DNA of 64,000 nucleotides from an uncultured Erysipelotrichaceae bacterium (GTDB lineage: Bacteria > Bacillota_I > Bacilli_A > Erysipelotrichales > Erysipelotrichaceae). Shown here piece by piece: positions 33,258-41,929 of this stretch; the stretch's first letter is position 1, and the number at the start of each line of letters is the position of its first letter. The notes beneath the pieces are model-generated. The model was not told where the DNA came from and did not search any database. It saw nothing but the letters and a program-made list of their open reading frames with translations. The stretch is taken from the NCBI GenBank assembly GCA_902778375.1, contig CACYXJ010000001.1:35240-99239 (forward strand), written 5' to 3'. A program made the position numbers and the translations under genes.

Positions 33258-33821
33258 CTAAAGGGACATGGTTCCGTTACGGGAGGAGCGGATCTTCTTG
33301 TTTTTGATTGCGTATTTCAGTCCCCGTTCCATGCCGGCCCTGACATTGGACCCCATTCTCGTATAGCCGAGAAACGCGGCGGTCGTGCGGATCAGATCAT
33401 CATGATCCAGGGCGTCTCTCTGCAGGATGAATTCCAGGGCATTGGCAATTTCCACTGTCGGCACCAGGGTCACGTCGCGGCATGTTTCCTCGTATTTGCC
33501 GAAGGTACGGACCTTGTTCCAGTTCTTCGGATTCTGGGAGGATTTCCAGTATACCGTACCGGTTTCATCTTCGGTTGTCTTCAGTTTCATGTTTTTCAGG
33601 ATCTCCTCCATGAACGGACGGATCCTGCCGCCGGCCTTGTATACCTGAAAACTGTTGATGACACGTTTGATCAGAAGCCATTCGGTGACTGGCGCTTCGG
33701 TGATGATGACAGCCTTGATACGTTCCCTGACTTCGGGAATACTGACAAGCTCGGTGAATTTCTGGGAATCGACCTTTGTGCTGGGCAGATCGGCTGCGGT
33801 ATATGTGCTGTTGGTGACCAT
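33258..33821 (-). CDS. DUF3320-domain protein
   Basis: 187 residues from ATG 33821 (GAGGAA upstream; a start 12 codons earlier is possible). The block IKAVIITEAPVTEWLLIKRV, INSFQVYKAGGRIRPFMEEI resembles DUF3320 (I-x-x-I-x-x-EAP-I-x-x-x-x-L-x-x-R-I), a winged-helix-like domain usually found at the C-terminus of large DEAD/SF1 helicase-nuclease proteins. Here it is alone, followed by GTVYWKSSQNP and a tail RTTAAFLGYTRMGSNVRAGM found in the same families. It may be a free-standing DNA-binding module or the survivor of a large gene. Confidence 0.65.
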   Translation of the reverse strand: MVTNSTYTAADLPSTKVDSQKFTELVSIPEVRERIKAVIITEAPVTEWLLIKRVINSFQVYKAGGRIRPFMEEILKNMKLKTTEDETGTVYWKSSQNPKNWNKVRTFGKYEETCRDVTLVPTVEIANALEFILQRDALDHDDLIRTTAAFLGYTRMGSNVRAGMERGLKYAIKNKKIRSSRNGTMSL

Positions 33822-33920
33822 GGCAGTTCCTCGCATTTCTTCTTTTATTGTAATCAATATTAATCCCGGAGGTATTGCTTAGTTTGAAAGAGTATAATCA
33901 AAAAGAAGGGGAACGTAACC

Positions 33921-34481
33921 ATGACAACATTATTCATTAACACCTGTGTCAGAAAGAACTCGCGTACGATGCGTCTGGCGGAACACTACCTCAGCCGGAT
34001 CGAAGATGAAATAATCACAGTTCATCCTGTCGAAGAAGGTCTTTGCGGACTGGACGGTGATATGCTGGCAATACGTGACGAAGCCCTGATGAACAAAGAC
34101 TATGACCATCCTGTTCTGAAGTATGCCGGACAGTTCGCAAAGGCGGATACGATCGTCATCGCCGCTCCGTACTGGGATCTGTCCTTTCCGGCAGCTTTGA
34201 AAAACTATATCGAGCGCATCAACTGTGTCGGGGTAACCTTCGACTATGATGAAAAGGGAATTCCCTTCGGCATGTGCAAAGCCGGTAAGCTCGTCTATAT
34301 CACGACTGCCGGCGGCTATGTCATCGACGATGCCTTTGGCTTCGGCTATGTCAAAGCACTGTGCGAGAACTTTTACGGCATTCATGAACTGGAATACTAC
34401 AAGGCGGAAGGACTGGATCTGCCCGATGCCGATATCGAAGGCATTCTGCAGGCTGTCATGCGGCAGATGGACGGGGAGTAA
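33921..34481 (+). CDS. NAD(P)H-dependent flavin oxidoreductase (flavodoxin fold)
   Basis: 186 residues. TTLFINTCVRKNSRTMRLAE is the FMN phosphate loop of the flavodoxin-like NAD(P)H oxidoreductase/azoreductase family; AAPYWDLSFPAALKNYIERI is the family motif for the active site, and VYITTAGGYV the flavin ring contact. Such enzymes reduce quinones, azo dyes or nitro compounds with two electrons. GGGGAACG precedes the start. The next gene begins after 3 bases. Confidence 0.85.
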   Translation: MTTLFINTCVRKNSRTMRLAEHYLSRIEDEIITVHPVEEGLCGLDGDMLAIRDEALMNKDYDHPVLKYAGQFAKADTIVIAAPYWDLSFPAALKNYIERINCVGVTFDYDEKGIPFGMCKAGKLVYITTAGGYVIDDAFGFGYVKALCENFYGIHELEYYKAEGLDLPDADIEGILQAVMRQMDGE

Positions 34482-34484
34482 ATC

Positions 34485-34820
34485 ATGCAGCGTATTTACA
34501 CGATCAAAGGCGGCTATTTTGAAGAAACCATGAAAGCTGTCAGAGATGTGATCACCGAAATGGGCTACACGGAAGATGAACCGATGCAGAAGAAAGAAAC
34601 GGTCGGGAATATGGACATCATCGGCGGCAGTTATTCCAAATGGTATCTTTTCCTGAAAAGAGACCAGGATTATCTGTTTCCTGTCCTGATCTGTACACCG
34701 GAAGAGACCGTTGTCGTCATCAGCGGCACTGAAACTTTCGATTTCCATGAAAAATTCCAGACGTTTCTCACCCGGATGACAGCCAGATATACTGTCAAAT
34801 CAAATCTCCGCGGAGAATAA
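34485..34820 (+). CDS. Small hypothetical protein
   Basis: 111 residues, stop-start distance 3 bases from the oxidoreductase, so co-translated. Alternating strands and helices: RIYTIKGGYFEETMKAVRDV, MDIIGGSYSKWYLFLKRDQD, FPVLICTPEETVVVISGTET. It looks like a small alpha/beta sandwich. No known motif. The gene pair suggests a partner or accessory of the reductase. Confidence 0.7.
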   Translation: MQRIYTIKGGYFEETMKAVRDVITEMGYTEDEPMQKKETVGNMDIIGGSYSKWYLFLKRDQDYLFPVLICTPEETVVVISGTETFDFHEKFQTFLTRMTARYTVKSNLRGE

Positions 34821-34861
34821 AACGTTATGATCATCTGTATGTTTACAAAAAAGAGGAACAT

Positions 34862-35713
34862 ATGAGCAGAGAACAATACCAGCAGGAGAACCGGCAAAAT
34901 AACGATCTGTTTGAAGAATATCTCGATGATCTTCCCGATGAGGAAATGAACGTCAGTTCCAGGGTGGAAGAAGACGTTCAACAGTACGTCAGTGAAAGAA
35001 ATCAGAAGAAACAAAAGCAATCCTTGTTTATTTGCGGTGCAGTCATTTCCTTTTGTCTGGCAGTCATGATCAATTTGTTTCGTTCTTCGGCCATTCTGAA
35101 AAAGGAACCGGAACCGGACGTTCAGATATTTACTCCGGTGTACACTGCACCGGTACTGACAACAGGCAGCGACTACAACAATATGGTCACTGACGCCCAC
35201 AGCAGCCAGAGCGACGTAAATGTCCTCGGAACGGATCTGCAGGTTCCGGAAATGATGATCAGGGATCAGTATTACCGTCTTCCGGTACCGATGTCATCCT
35301 TTCTGAAAAACGGCTGGCAGATCAGCTGGCAGATCATCGAAGACCAGGGCCAGGAAGATTTCTGCCGGGCTCACTATACGCTGACACATACTGATGGTTC
35401 CGGCACCCTGGAAGTGGATGCCGTTGTCAAACCTTCCGCTGAGAATGTACCTGAATTCATCATTGTCACAGGCATCAGTGACAGCGGTGGTCTGATTGAA
35501 CTGCCGCAGGGCATACAAAGCGGTATGACAGAGGACGAACTGCTGGATATCCTGAACGGTTCCGGTATTGACAGTACCTTAGTTGAAACAGATTCTGATG
35601 AAAAGACAGTCACCTTAAACAGCCCGGTCGATATGTTCTATTTCCGGAACTACAATATCGGTTTCGGCATCAGTGACGGCAACATCAGTACGGTTACAGT
35701 AACCGTGGAATAG
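34862..35713 (+). CDS. Single-pass membrane protein with extracytoplasmic domain
   Basis: 283 residues, AGAGGAAC upstream. Acidic cytosolic N-terminus (1-52), basic stop RNQKKQKQ, one helix LFICGAVISFCLAVMINLF (about 53-72), then an extracellular part with a Ser/Thr-rich linker and two beta-rich segments (WQISWQIIEDQGQEDFCRAH; ELPQGIQSGMTEDELLDILN). The GMTEDELLDIL unit resembles short helical motifs in Gram-positive surface lipoproteins. Function unknown. Confidence 0.75.
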   Translation: MSREQYQQENRQNNDLFEEYLDDLPDEEMNVSSRVEEDVQQYVSERNQKKQKQSLFICGAVISFCLAVMINLFRSSAILKKEPEPDVQIFTPVYTAPVLTTGSDYNNMVTDAHSSQSDVNVLGTDLQVPEMMIRDQYYRLPVPMSSFLKNGWQISWQIIEDQGQEDFCRAHYTLTHTDGSGTLEVDAVVKPSAENVPEFIIVTGISDSGGLIELPQGIQSGMTEDELLDILNGSGIDSTLVETDSDEKTVTLNSPVDMFYFRNYNIGFGISDGNISTVTVTVE

Positions 35714-35714
35714 A

Positions 35715-35752
35715 AAAACAGTCTGCAGATTTGAACTGCAGGCTGTTTTGTA
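35715..35752. terminator. Bidirectional terminator
   Basis: AAAACAG-T-CTGCAG / CTGCAG-G-CTGTTTT around ATTTGAA, between convergent genes. Confidence 0.85.
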
Positions 35753-35753
35753 A

Positions 35754-36944
35754 TTATGATTTGCGGTAATTTCTCCGGTATACGACCCCCAGCAAAGTCG
35801 AAATCAGGTAGGTGACAAATGCCAGAATGAACGGAAGCTTCGCGCCTCTGGCATAGATCAGTCCGGCAAACAACGCGCCGAAGATACCTCCGAAGGAATT
35901 CATCGATGTATAGAATCCCATGACGGCATTGGAATTTGTCTTGTCGGATCTCGCGGATGCCAGCATCTGCAGCAGCGGCAGACGCAGTACCTGGACACTG
36001 CTGTAAATGATATATACAGCAATGAACACGTACCTGGAAGGATCAAACAGTACTGTGGAAGTCAGGACTGTGCAGGCAATCAGGATATACAGGAATGTCT
36101 TGTTGGTATCGGTCTTCTGCTGCAGGTAGAGGGCAACGGTGCCGTTGAGCAGCAGCGTCAGGGTGGCGATGCCGGCCTTGAACATGCCGTTGTAGGCGGA
36201 AGACATTCCGTACTGATCCTTGATGTAATAATTGAAGCACTGCTCGTAGGAATTCTGACCGATGGCGGAGATGGCCGTGATCATGAAGATCAGTGCCAGC
36301 ATCGGTGTCATGAAACTTCTGGCGCCAAGGATGGCGGAGAAGGGATTGACGTCCTTCAGCTGCAGGGCATGATCCGGTCTGACCTTGTATGGCGTGTCAT
36401 CCTCGCACAGCAGATTGCACAGGAAGCCGCTGAGGGCAAGACAGATGACCTGCAGGATAAATGCCGTTTCGACGGAGATCAGGCCCAGCATGCCGCCGAT
36501 AAAGTAGCCGATGGCGCTGCCGACATTCTGGATCGTTGTCAGATAGACAAGGTTCGTGCCGCGGCTGGAGGTATCCTCGCCGCAGAGGTTGACGATATAG
36601 TTGGCCATCGAGACAAAGCAGCCGCCGGTGAAGATGCCGGCAAACATTCTGCCTGCCACGACAACTGCTTCACTCTGCGCCATGCCGAAGATAATCTGGC
36701 CGGCCGCATAGCCGCTGCAGCAGATCAGCATGATCTTCTTTGTCGGCATGTAGGAACACAGTTTTCCCCAGAGCGGGGAGAACAGGAAATACATCGTCAT
36801 CATCGCTGCCAGGGCGACACCGAACATCGAGGAGTCAAGGTTTCTCTCCACGATCAGGGTCGGTGTGACCGGATGAGCGAAGCTTGCTGCCACATTGAAG
36901 AGGAAGGCAATCATAAAAAAAATCAGAAATCTGTTTTTACGCAT
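35754..36944 (-). CDS. MFS transporter
   Basis: 396 residues from the ATG at 36944 and about 12 hydrophobic helices. SPLWGKLCSYMPTKKIMLIC is the loop 2-3 motif of the major facilitator superfamily (G-x-x-x-D/S-x-x-x-x-K/R-K), and FAGIFTGGCFVSMANYIVNL the fourth helix. Probably a multidrug or small-molecule exporter; substrate unknown. No ribosome site fits before the ATG: a TATGAT -10 box ends 7 bases upstream, so the mRNA is probably leaderless. Its promoter overlaps that of the divergent gene at 36991. Confidence 0.8.
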   Translation of the reverse strand: MRKNRFLIFFMIAFLFNVAASFAHPVTPTLIVERNLDSSMFGVALAAMMTMYFLFSPLWGKLCSYMPTKKIMLICCSGYAAGQIIFGMAQSEAVVVAGRMFAGIFTGGCFVSMANYIVNLCGEDTSSRGTNLVYLTTIQNVGSAIGYFIGGMLGLISVETAFILQVICLALSGFLCNLLCEDDTPYKVRPDHALQLKDVNPFSAILGARSFMTPMLALIFMITAISAIGQNSYEQCFNYYIKDQYGMSSAYNGMFKAGIATLTLLLNGTVALYLQQKTDTNKTFLYILIACTVLTSTVLFDPSRYVFIAVYIIYSSVQVLRLPLLQMLASARSDKTNSNAVMGFYTSMNSFGGIFGALFAGLIYARGAKLPFILAFVTYLISTLLGVVYRRNYRKS

Positions 36945-36950
36945 GTTCCT

Positions 36951-36984
36951 ATCATACAATGTTTTTCTGAAAACAGATATAATT
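36951..36984. promoter_or_regulatory. Back-to-back -10 boxes for divergent leaderless genes
   Basis: Minus strand: TATGAT at 36956-36951, ATG at 36944. Plus strand: TATAAT at 36978-36983, ATGs at 36985 and 36991. A palindrome GTTTTTCTGAAAAC lies between. In both directions the start codon sits at the expected transcription start. Confidence 0.5.
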
Positions 36985-36990
36985 ATGATA

Positions 36991-38370
36991 ATGAAACAGG
37001 TATTGAAAAGAACAGATACAATCATGGCTGCATGTCTTTCCGCGCTGCTTTTTTCGTGGCTGCCGGTTGCCGCCAACTCGGCACTGCAGTACTGGGAAGG
37101 CTCGGATGCATCCGGTGTCATGACGACAGACCAGGACTGTCCCGTCATTGTCGGACATGAAACTCTGACGTTTATGCTGGACGACGCAAAGGAACCGGAT
37201 TCCATGGACCGCTTCGCGGCTGAATATACCTTTGTCAATCCTTCCGACCTGCAGGTGACCGCCTCACTGGCATTCCCGTTCGGCAGCCGGCCGTTCTATC
37301 TGACTTCATCCGGCTCCTATGATGATCCTTCCCTGTACCGGGTGCTGGTCAACGGTGAGGAGATCGAACCAGCCGTCAGATATACATGGCTTGGCACGGA
37401 GAAATTCAGTGTCGGAAACGATCTGGCCAGACTGCGGGACGGATACATTGGGGACACATTCTTCCGGAAGGACCTTCCGGTATATCAGTACACACTGCAT
37501 TTTTCCCTGGAAGATGAAGGTATGTTTGAAGAAAGCGGCTGTTATATCCAGGCAGAAACAGACGTCATCAACGATCCTGCCCGGATACGCTATCTGCTTT
37601 CCGGCGATTTTGCCGGTTACGGAAACGATCAGAGCCATGCCTATATCGTCATGTCATTGAGTCAGAAGGAACAGGATGCCGTTGTCTATGCCTTCGGACA
37701 GGAGAGTGATTTCGCATTTACTTCCTTCCGGACAACGGAAAATATGCCGCGGGAAATGCAGGGCAGCTGCACCGTCACGAAAGTGGAAGAGATGACATAT
37801 GAGGAATATGTCATGGCGAATAAACCGGCAGATCTGGCCATATCGGATACCGACCATTACAACGCATTGACGGAAATGTTCCGCAGTGATGAGGACTTCC
37901 GTTTCATCATGCCGGATCTTTACGGCTATGAGGGCGGTCTGATGAAATGGTATACCTATCAGCTTGCATTCGGACCGGGCGAAACACTGACCAACACCGT
38001 CGAAGCACCAATCTGGCCGTCTGTCGATGCCTCCTATGAGGAACCGGAATATGAATACCGCTATCTGCTTTCCCCGGCGTCCTCCTGGAAGGAATTCAAG
38101 GGTCTGGATGTCGTCATAAACAGCGGTTATGAAATGCTGGAGTGCTCGCTGGAAGGCTTTGCAAGGGAAGAGAACTGCTACAGGGCACACTTCGACAGAC
38201 TGCCGGAAGAGGAACTCTCCTTTACAATGTGCAGCACTGCCGCGCCGAAGAAAAAAACGAATGGGATTGTATATGTTATCATCGGTTACTTTGTCTTCCT
38301 GTTGCTGGGTTCCCTTCTTCTGATCTACCTGATCGCAAGGCTGATCAAAAAGATCTTCACAAGAAAGTAA
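36991..38370 (+). CDS. Exported DUF4424-like membrane-anchored protein
   Basis: 459 residues from ATG 36991 (ATG 36985 possible). A signal peptide (VLKRTDTIMAACLSALLFSW, cut after VAANS), a large extracytoplasmic part with AALAFPFG-like blocks (FVNPSDLQVTASLAFPFGSR), and a C-terminal membrane helix (GIVYVIIGYFVFLLLGSLLL) before a basic tail. The order NS, target GxM, then F-x-N-x-S-D-x-x-x-T-x-x-x-AFP is reminiscent of DUF4424 proteins. Function unknown. -10 TATAAT ends 8 bases before the ATG and there is no ribosome site: likely leaderless. Confidence 0.7.
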   Translation: MKQVLKRTDTIMAACLSALLFSWLPVAANSALQYWEGSDASGVMTTDQDCPVIVGHETLTFMLDDAKEPDSMDRFAAEYTFVNPSDLQVTASLAFPFGSRPFYLTSSGSYDDPSLYRVLVNGEEIEPAVRYTWLGTEKFSVGNDLARLRDGYIGDTFFRKDLPVYQYTLHFSLEDEGMFEESGCYIQAETDVINDPARIRYLLSGDFAGYGNDQSHAYIVMSLSQKEQDAVVYAFGQESDFAFTSFRTTENMPREMQGSCTVTKVEEMTYEEYVMANKPADLAISDTDHYNALTEMFRSDEDFRFIMPDLYGYEGGLMKWYTYQLAFGPGETLTNTVEAPIWPSVDASYEEPEYEYRYLLSPASSWKEFKGLDVVINSGYEMLECSLEGFAREENCYRAHFDRLPEEELSFTMCSTAAPKKKTNGIVYVIIGYFVFLLLGSLLLIYLIARLIKKIFTRK

Positions 38371-38393
38371 AAGCCGCTGCTGAAGCGGCTTTG
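38370..38393. terminator. Bidirectional terminator
   Basis: AAAGCCGCT-GCTGA-AGCGGCTTTG between convergent genes. Confidence 0.85.
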
Positions 38394-38400
38394 CTGTATA

Positions 38401-39063
38401 TCAGGCGTTCAGAAACAGAAGACTCAGGGCAATCAGAATCTGGCCGATGTAGTACAGGCTGAGATTTGTCACCCGGAAAATGAATTTCGGCTTCGGCCCG
38501 AAGGTATTCAGGATCAGAACGATATCCGATACCAGGAACAGCAGGGCACCGATCGCGAAGATGACATTGAAGGTGTCCGGATCCGCCGCCATGTTGCCGA
38601 GGGCGGTGACGTTGAGCAGGACAATGGCACCGATATAGACGATGCCGAAGATCTTGAAGGCTTTCTTCGCCTCGATCCGGGAGAAGATCCATTTCATCAG
38701 CAGCGCTGTCAGAACCACCGCGGCAGCGACACACAGCAGGGGATTGGAAGACATCGGCATGACCGCCATCAGATAGGCGATATGACCGCTCAGAAAAACG
38801 ACGATGCCGGCCAGGAAGACAAGCTGTCCTTTGGTTTTGAAAACATAGCGCAGGTTCAGAAGCACATCGGCGATACAGCCAAGCAAGAGACCGGCAACGA
38901 TCGTACCGGAAGTGCTGTTTCCCTTGGAAGCCATCATTCCCAATGCCACAAAGCACAGGGAAGCCAGACCTTTGAGAATCACGGCAGTCACATACTTCTC
39001 CTGCTTCTCCATATAGATAAACACAGCCGCGATCAAAAGACACAGCGGAATCAGAAAATACAT
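38401..39063 (-). CDS. YhhN/lysoplasmalogenase-type membrane protein
   Basis: 220 residues from ATG 39063 (GGAGGTG upstream). Eight hydrophobic helices. Features fit the YhhN/TMEM86 family: ALGMMASKG in the second helix, GLLLGCIADVLLN with a conserved Asp, VFLSGHIAYLMAV with His, ALLFLVSDIVLIL with Asp, and YYIGQILIALSLL at the end. Family members hydrolyse lysoplasmalogen vinyl ethers in animals; the bacterial role is uncertain. Monocistronic. Confidence 0.7.
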   Translation of the reverse strand: MYFLIPLCLLIAAVFIYMEKQEKYVTAVILKGLASLCFVALGMMASKGNSTSGTIVAGLLLGCIADVLLNLRYVFKTKGQLVFLAGIVVFLSGHIAYLMAVMPMSSNPLLCVAAAVVLTALLMKWIFSRIEAKKAFKIFGIVYIGAIVLLNVTALGNMAADPDTFNVIFAIGALLFLVSDIVLILNTFGPKPKFIFRVTNLSLYYIGQILIALSLLFLNA

Positions 39064-39181
39064 AATTTCACCTCCGGGATATTTAACTGCTATCATTGTA
39101 ATACGAAACCATACAGGCATCGCAACGCCTTTGCCTGAAGAAGCGGATATATACAGGTTACAGAAAAGGGGAAACAGGCAT

Positions 39182-39865
39182 ATGAAAACCATCGGACTGA
39201 TCGGCGGCATGAGCTGGGAAAGCACCGTCACCTATTATCAGGTCATCAATGAAACAATCAGAAGGGAACTCGGCGGTCTGCATTCCGCCCGAATCCTGAT
39301 CAGCAGTATCGACTTCGCACCGGTCGCCGATGCCCAGGAGGCCGGTGACTGGGACTTCTGTTCCTCCGTCATGGCCAGAGCCGCCATGGATCTGAAAAAG
39401 GGCGGAGCCGACTTTATCCTGATCGGTGCCAACACGATGCATCTCTGCTATGAAGATGTCAGGAAAGCAGGCCTTCCGGTACTGCACATTGCCGAAGCGA
39501 CCGTGAACCGTCTGGAAAAGGACCATATCCACACGGTAGGACTGCTGGGAACGAAGTTCACGATGTGCATGGATTTCTATAAGAATGTCATCCTGGAAAA
39601 GGGAATCGACGTCCTGATTCCGGAAAACGATATCGATACTGTCAATTCGATCATCTATGACGAACTGTGCCAGGGAATCCTCAGAGAAGAATCGAAGAAG
39701 GAACTGCAGCGGATCATTTCCAATCTCATGGATGAAGGTGCGGAAGGCGTGATCCTGGGCTGCACCGAACTGGGACTTCTGATCAGCCAGCAGGACTGCG
39801 AAATCCCGGTCTATGACACGACCCTGATCCATGGTGAAGAAGCGGCATTACTGTCACTGAAATAA
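39182..39865 (+). CDS. Aspartate/glutamate racemase family protein
   Basis: 227 residues from ATG 39182, AAAAGGGGA upstream. IGLIGGMSWESTVTYYQVIN is the N-terminal signature of the aspartate racemase branch (YgeA-like); GANTMH carries the first catalytic cysteine position as ANTMH (Thr instead of Cys), while ILGCTELGLL keeps the second Cys. The loss of the first Cys, if real, would point to a one-sided enzyme such as L- or D-specific racemase variants or a decarboxylase/isomerase relative. PLP-independent amino-acid racemases feed peptidoglycan. Confidence 0.8.
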   Translation: MKTIGLIGGMSWESTVTYYQVINETIRRELGGLHSARILISSIDFAPVADAQEAGDWDFCSSVMARAAMDLKKGGADFILIGANTMHLCYEDVRKAGLPVLHIAEATVNRLEKDHIHTVGLLGTKFTMCMDFYKNVILEKGIDVLIPENDIDTVNSIIYDELCQGILREESKKELQRIISNLMDEGAEGVILGCTELGLLISQQDCEIPVYDTTLIHGEEAALLSLK

Positions 39866-39905
39866 AACAACAGCAGGTTGATTGATTCAGCCTGCTGTCT
39901 GTTTT
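39863..39905. terminator. Bidirectional terminator
   Basis: CAGCAGG (39871-39877) / CCTGCTG (39891-39897) with A and T runs outside. Confidence 0.8.
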
Positions 39906-39917
39906 ATATATGATTTT

Positions 39918-40721
39918 CTAGAAGCCGAAGAGTCCGGTCTTCTTTCTGACATAGAAGGGATTGTCATCGGCGGCTTTCTTTCCGAACGGATCGCTGTAGG
40001 AAACCATGTCGATGTACATGTTTTCAAGATGCGGTCTGGCAGATTTGGCCAGAGCTTCAAACAGCGGTTTTCTTTCACCTTTGTGTTCGACGATCAGCAG
40101 CCAGCTCTTTTCGCCTTCCTTCACCATCAGTTTCAGCCACATGGTCCTGATCTCGCGGTAATGCTCGGCGCAGGCGCGCAGGGCATCCTTGAGTTTCTTG
40201 GGATTCTCGGCCGGATCGCCGATCTGTACCGGTGTGTCCTTTTCCACTGTGTGTTCAATGACGCCGTTTTTTTTCATTTCACTGACTTCGTGGAAGCGGC
40301 GCAATGTTTCCTTAGTAAACAGCAGATCGTCACAGCCGGGATTGATGACCATGCCGGCATCCGTGTCTTTCACCATTGCCCAGTAATCGTCAAACGACAC
40401 GACCAGTGTTTTGGGCTCTGTTTTCGCATAGGGACTTTTCGCAATGGCATCCCAGTCGGTAAAGGCCGGGAAGAATACCTTGCCGTCGGATGTGGAAAGG
40501 GTGCAGACAGTAATCGTGCTGCCCTGGTTGAAGGTGGCGGTGCCGTCTTCATTATGCGTCACAGCACTGTCGTCCATCTGAATCACCGCCAGAAACTTCG
40601 CACGTTCAACAACCTCCTCGGCGATCTGATTCATGACATTCTGCAGTGCGCTGTCGTTCAGACTGTTTTCTTTTCTTGCATCGAGCAGCTCTCTTAATCT
40701 CGGATTTGTCAAAGGTTCCAT
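39918..40721 (-). CDS. SseB-like protein
   Basis: 267 residues. N-terminal SseB domain: AKFLAVIQMDDS, STITVCTLSTSDGKVFFPAF, TDWDAIAKS and MVINPGCDDLLFTKETL (the GMVINP-x-x-x-x-x-x-L motif of SseB). A C-terminal domain of about 95 residues (KDALRACAEHYREIRTMWLK, SWLLIVEHKGERKPLFEALA) is the SseB C-terminal type. In enterobacteria SseB affects serine sensitivity; in Gram-positives the role is unclear. No ribosome site; the -10 box lies 7 bases before the ATG. Confidence 0.8.
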   Translation of the reverse strand: MEPLTNPRLRELLDARKENSLNDSALQNVMNQIAEEVVERAKFLAVIQMDDSAVTHNEDGTATFNQGSTITVCTLSTSDGKVFFPAFTDWDAIAKSPYAKTEPKTLVVSFDDYWAMVKDTDAGMVINPGCDDLLFTKETLRRFHEVSEMKKNGVIEHTVEKDTPVQIGDPAENPKKLKDALRACAEHYREIRTMWLKLMVKEGEKSWLLIVEHKGERKPLFEALAKSARPHLENMYIDMVSYSDPFGKKAADDNPFYVRKKTGLFGF

Positions 40722-40727
40722 GCGATT

Positions 40728-40756
40728 ATTGTATACGCACAGGAGGCTTCATTCAA
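40728..40756 (-). promoter_or_regulatory. Promoter giving a leaderless SseB mRNA
   Basis: Minus strand: -35 TTGAAT (40756-40751), 17-base spacer, -10 TACAAT (40733-40728), ATG at 40721, 7 bases after the -10 box. Confidence 0.6.
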
Positions 40757-40818
40757 TGTGCGGGCGCTTTACAAACCGATTTTCTTCTGTGAAACTGTAT
40801 AGGGAAAAGGGGATAAAC

Positions 40819-41217
40819 ATGATTGAAGAATTACTGGAAAAACCGGCATGGGTCATCGATATCCTGCCGCATCAGGTGCCGAAGGTCAGAAGCGGACAGT
40901 ATTTCGCGATCGAGGATTACCTGTTGAAAGAACCTCATTATACGAATATCAGAAAACAGATGTTTCATATCCTTCTGAAGCTGAACTGCTATGAACAGTT
41001 CGATGTTGTAAAGGATGATCAGAAGATCATCAATCCCGCTCCCGGGGAACTCTGGGAAATGATGAAGGAGGATCTCAATATCATCACCTGCGACAGTCTG
41101 ATCACGGTACATCGTGACGATCTGTATATGACAATCTACAGCGATGAGAAGGATCTCAAGGTTCTTCTGACCCAGCTGGCGGACAGCGAAGGAATGTTCT
41201 TCCGCAAGGCGGCATGA
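40819..41217 (+). CDS. Small hypothetical protein
   Basis: 132 residues from ATG 40819 with AAAAGGGGA upstream. Contains PAWVIDILPHQVPKVRSGQY, LKEPHYTNIRKQMFHILLKL and LWEMMKEDLNIITCDSLITV; an alpha/beta fold of unknown family. An upstream in-frame start at 40756 would add MCGRFTNRF, which resembles an SRAP start but lies inside the promoter region; I do not favour it. Stop overlaps the next gene region, so co-transcribed with 41229. Confidence 0.65.
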   Translation: MIEELLEKPAWVIDILPHQVPKVRSGQYFAIEDYLLKEPHYTNIRKQMFHILLKLNCYEQFDVVKDDQKIINPAPGELWEMMKEDLNIITCDSLITVHRDDLYMTIYSDEKDLKVLLTQLADSEGMFFRKAA

Positions 41218-41228
41218 AAGGAACAGCG

Positions 41229-41915
41229 ATGGAACAGAACAAGGCAATTGAAAAATACTGCAATGACCTGATCATGAACATGAATGCCTTCCGGCAGATG
41301 GATCCGGAAGAAAAGAAGAAGGACATGCGCTACGGCGCGTTTCTCACAGCGTTTCTGATCGTCATTCCGATGATCGTCATGATCATCTTCATGGTTCTTG
41401 AGAAACATCTCTGGGGAATCCTGATTTCCGCGGCATCGGTCGCTTTCGCGCTTTTCTACGGACTCAGCCGCAGAAAGCAGATCATCCGCAGTTTCTATCA
41501 GAATGAAAACGGGTCTGATCTGGTCGATCTTGAACAAAGCACCGGCAATCTGCAGGAAGCGGCGGATAATACCCGCTGCATCGCCGCCAATCTTCCGGCT
41601 GAGAAAGAGATTTTCAATCTCATCTATAACTGGCTGTGCAACCGGAAGCTGCTGGATAACGGCGAACGGCTGAGAATCATCCGTGCCGGGCATGACGATC
41701 TCAGCGGTCTGGTGGATCCGCAGTATCTGCCGGCAGGAGATGTGCTTCTGATCATGACACCGGAAAGGGAACCTGACTCCTGGCAGCGGGTGCGTCTCGA
41801 GATGAACATCATGCAGATGGTCTTTCTGCTGAATCTCATGAAAAAGGAAGATACAGCAGAAAAAGAAGAAAAACCTGAATACAGCGGCGAATGGTCCGGC
41901 TGGGTAACGAAATAA
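41229..41915 (+). CDS. Membrane protein of unknown function
   Basis: 228 residues from ATG 41229, with AAGGA 6 bases upstream. Two adjacent helices (GAFLTAFLIVIPMIVMIIFM; WGILISAASVAFALFYGL) and long cytosolic tails. The C-terminal half (DDLSGLVDPQYLPAGDVLLI, SWQRVRLEMNIMQMVFLLNL) is mixed alpha/beta. No known family. In an operon with the preceding gene and probably with the M42 peptidase, which starts 14 bases later. Confidence 0.7.
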   Translation: MEQNKAIEKYCNDLIMNMNAFRQMDPEEKKKDMRYGAFLTAFLIVIPMIVMIIFMVLEKHLWGILISAASVAFALFYGLSRRKQIIRSFYQNENGSDLVDLEQSTGNLQEAADNTRCIAANLPAEKEIFNLIYNWLCNRKLLDNGERLRIIRAGHDDLSGLVDPQYLPAGDVLLIMTPEREPDSWQRVRLEMNIMQMVFLLNLMKKEDTAEKEEKPEYSGEWSGWVTK

Positions 41916-41929
41916 AGGAGAGGAAAACC

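Noticed and set aside
40756..40818. MCGRF at an upstream ATG suggests an SRAP (HMCES-like) protein start.
   Set aside because: Only about nine residues fit; the frame then runs into an unrelated protein with its own ribosome site. Probably chance.
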